Part shown: piece by piece, positions 6,944 through 8,779 of the stretch
Numbering within the stretch: position 1 is the stretch's first letter
Layout: every line of letters begins with the position of its first letter
NCBI GenBank assembly: GCA_051654865.1
Contig: JBOFYV010000030.1
Location: forward strand, 1-8,779
Source of the DNA: JBOFOR01 sp051654865
Lineage (GTDB): Bacteria > Bacillota > Clostridia > Peptostreptococcales > Peptostreptococcaceae
Length of the DNA: 8,779 bases
Reading direction: 5' to 3'
Notes under the pieces: generated by a model
What the model saw: the letters and a program-made list of their open reading frames with translations, nothing else
Databases searched by the model: none
What the model was told of the DNA's origin: nothing
Translations under genes and position numbers: made by a program

Positions 6944-6970
6944 AAACCTCGGTTTGCGCCGAGGTTTGTT
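6944..6970 (+). terminator. Hairpin (leaky terminator or attenuator) between ptsH and ptsI
   Basis: AAACCTCGG (6944-6952) pairs perfectly with CCGAGGTTT (6959-6967) around a TTTGCG loop. The 3' side, TTTGTTTGAT, is a broken U-tract, so termination is probably incomplete. No convincing promoter is seen between it and the ptsI ATG. The likely effect is more HPr than Enzyme I message, or stabilisation of the ptsH 3' end; that is inference. Confidence 0.7.
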
Positions 6971-7021
6971 TGATATCAATATATATATAAATTTTACTTA
7001 ACTTTTAGGAGGAGTACTAAG

Positions 7022-8731
7022 ATGTACAAAGGAACAGGAGCATCTCCTGGAATTGCTCTAGGAAAAGCATTAGTAGTTAAACATGAAGAATTAGTTATAG
7101 AAAAAAGAAACATAGAAGATGTAGAAGCAGAAGTTGTAAAATTACAAAATGCTGTAGCTGTATCTAAAGAAGAATTAACTAAGGTTAAGGAAAAGGCTTT
7201 AGTTGAATTAGGGGAGCACGAAGCTGAGATATTTGAAGCTCACTTATTAGTTTTAGAAGATCCAGAATTATTAGATTCTGCTATAGCTAAAATAAGAGAT
7301 GAAAAAGTTAATGCAGATTTCGCATTAAATGAAATAAAAGAAATGTTCGTTGCAATGTTTGAATCTATGGACAATGAGTACATGAGAGAAAGAGCAGCAG
7401 ACATAAAAGACGTTACTAACAGAATACTTAGAAATATATTAGGTATAAAAGTTGTTGATTTAGCAGGATTAGATGAAGAAGTAGTGTTATTAGCACATGA
7501 CTTAACTCCATCAGATACAGCTACAATGAACAAGAAGATGGTTCTTGGATTCTTAACTAACATAGGTGGAAGAACTTCTCATACGGCTATAATGGCTAGA
7601 ACATTAGAAATAGCTGCTATAGTTGGTCTTACTGACATAACTGAAAAAGTTAACGATGGAGACTATATAGTATTCAATGGAGATACTGGTGAAGTAATAG
7701 TAAATCCAGATGAAGAAACTATAGCTAAATACTCTAAGTTAAAGGCTGAGTACGAAGAATACAAAGAATCGTTAAAGCAATTAAAAGGAAAAGCTTCTAT
7801 AACTTTAGATGGTAGACATGTAGAGTTAGCTGGAAACATAGGAAGTCCTAACGATGTAGAAGGATTAATAAACAACGATGCTGAAGGTGTTGGACTTTAT
7901 AGAACTGAATTCTTATACATGGATAAGGAAGATGCATTCCCAACTGAAGAAGAGCAATATCAAGCATACAAGGCTGTACTAGAAGGAATGAGTGGTAAGC
8001 CAATCGTTATAAGAACTCTAGATATAGGTGGAGATAAGGAACTTCCATACTTCCATATGGATCCTGAAATGAACCCATTCTTAGGATACAGAGCTATAAG
8101 ATTATGTTTAGATAGAACTGATATATTCAAGACTCAATTAAGAGCTTTATATAGAGCAAGTGTACACGGAAAATTAAGAATAATGTTCCCTATGATATCT
8201 TCTTTAGAAGAATTATTAGCTGCTAAAGAAATAATCAAAGAAGTATTAGCTGAAATGGATGCTAATGGTGAAGCTTACGCTAAGGATGTAGAAGTAGGTA
8301 TGATGATAGAAATACCATCTGCTGCTGTTATATCTGATATATTAGCTAAGCACGTTGATTTCTTCTCTATAGGAACAAACGACTTAATCCAATATACTTG
8401 TGCAGTAGACAGAATGAACCAAAAGATAAGTTACCTTTACAACCAATTCAACCCAGCTGTACTTAGACTTATAAAGATGGTTATAGATGCTGCTCATAAG
8501 GAAGGTAAGTGGGTAGGAATGTGTGGAGAATCTGCTGGTGATCCATTAATGATACCTATATTATTAGGAATGGGACTAGATGAATTCTCTATGTCTCCAA
8601 TATCTATACTTCCTGCTAGAAAGTTCATAACTTCTGTAAATTACGAAGATATGAAAGTTTTCGCTAATGAAGTATTATCTATGGGAACTGCTGAAGAAAT
8701 AAAAGCACACGTAGAAAAAACTTTTAAATAA
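7022..8731 (+). CDS. ptsI: Phosphoenolpyruvate-protein phosphotransferase (PTS Enzyme I)
   Basis: The protein has 569 residues, the usual Enzyme I length. It begins with the typical YKGTGASPGIALGKA, followed by the helical HPr-binding domain. The phosphohistidine segment GGRTSHTAIMAR has His187 as the residue phosphorylated by PEP. The C-terminal PEP-binding barrel shows GLYRTEF (Arg294), the glycine-rich IRTLDIGGDKELP, FSIGTNDL and VGMCGESAGDP with catalytic Cys501. It catalyses PEP + HPr to pyruvate + phospho-HPr, the first step of sugar import by the PTS. AGGAGG (7007-7012) lies nine bases before the ATG. One oddity is ExIAAIVG after the histidine segment, where the family nearly always has a proline (EIPAVVG); here residue 198 is Ala. 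The gene is followed by its own terminator. Confidence 0.98.
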   Translation: MYKGTGASPGIALGKALVVKHEELVIEKRNIEDVEAEVVKLQNAVAVSKEELTKVKEKALVELGEHEAEIFEAHLLVLEDPELLDSAIAKIRDEKVNADFALNEIKEMFVAMFESMDNEYMRERAADIKDVTNRILRNILGIKVVDLAGLDEEVVLLAHDLTPSDTATMNKKMVLGFLTNIGGRTSHTAIMARTLEIAAIVGLTDITEKVNDGDYIVFNGDTGEVIVNPDEETIAKYSKLKAEYEEYKESLKQLKGKASITLDGRHVELAGNIGSPNDVEGLINNDAEGVGLYRTEFLYMDKEDAFPTEEEQYQAYKAVLEGMSGKPIVIRTLDIGGDKELPYFHMDPEMNPFLGYRAIRLCLDRTDIFKTQLRALYRASVHGKLRIMFPMISSLEELLAAKEIIKEVLAEMDANGEAYAKDVEVGMMIEIPSAAVISDILAKHVDFFSIGTNDLIQYTCAVDRMNQKISYLYNQFNPAVLRLIKMVIDAAHKEGKWVGMCGESAGDPLMIPILLGMGLDEFSMSPISILPARKFITSVNYEDMKVFANEVLSMGTAEEIKAHVEKTFK

Positions 8732-8736
8732 AGAGA

Positions 8737-8765
8737 AAAGTCGCTATTAGTTTAGCGGCTTTTTT
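8737..8765 (+). terminator. Intrinsic terminator after ptsI
   Basis: AAAGTCGCTA (8737-8746) pairs with TAGCGGCTTT (8753-8762) with one G-T wobble and a six-base loop, followed by T up to 8765. It starts five bases after the ptsI stop and ends the pts transcript. Confidence 0.9.
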
Positions 8766-8779
8766 GTATAGAATTTTAT

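Noticed and set aside
3745..7875. Other minus-strand open frames (3745-3954, 5864-6073, 7240-7563, 7663-7875)
   Set aside because: All lie antisense inside confidently identified genes, with no family resemblance or initiation signals.

Overview
The window is a very AT-rich stretch of chromosome with strong Shine-Dalgarno sites, U-tract hairpin terminators and AGA/TTA/ATA-heavy codon use. This fits a low-GC Firmicute. The HPr/Enzyme I pair and, above all, a CamA-type DNA methyltransferase point to the Peptostreptococcaceae, the family of Clostridioides difficile. The proteins are clearly not identical to what I remember of the C. difficile ones, so a related genus or species is more likely. 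I cannot name it from sequence alone.

All seven genes lie on the + strand. (1) Positions 1-2019 hold the 3' part of a membrane-anchored Cache-GGDEF-EAL protein. Its GGDEF site is degenerate and its EAL site intact, so it is a probable c-di-GMP phosphodiesterase. It ends in a strong terminator. (2) At 2106-3017 is a plant-patatin-like acyl hydrolase. (3) At 3071-4768 is a solitary Eco57I/TaqI-class adenine methyltransferase that I read as an orthologue of C. difficile CamA, which makes m6A in CAAAAA. (4) At 4832-5176 is a small protein of unknown function, possibly STAS-like. (5) At 5337-6548 is a second patatin-like hydrolase, of the RssA/YchK type. (6) At 6675-6935 is ptsH (HPr), with a good SigA-type promoter in front and a hairpin behind. 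(7) At 7022-8731 is ptsI (Enzyme I), followed by a terminator.

Two kinds of region meet here. ptsH-ptsI is core metabolism: PEP phosphorylates Enzyme I, which phosphorylates HPr, which feeds the sugar permeases. Its codon choice looks like that of highly expressed genes. The upstream block (c-di-GMP hydrolase, patatin, CamA-like methylase, small protein, patatin) is more AT-rich and regulatory or lipid-related in character. No restriction endonuclease, integrase, transposase, tRNA or CRISPR is visible, so the methylase looks like an orphan epigenetic regulator rather than half of a restriction-modification system. From memory, C. difficile camA (CD2758) also sits beside ptsI/ptsH (CD2755/CD2756) and a GGDEF/EAL gene (CD2760), so the neighbourhood itself appears conserved.

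The points most worth a second look are the CamA-type locus outside C. difficile, candidate CAAAAA sites next to the ptsH promoter and in front of the second patatin gene, the hairpin separating ptsH from ptsI, and a Pro-to-Ala change close to the phosphorylated histidine of Enzyme I. There is no gene-free stretch longer than 300 bases.
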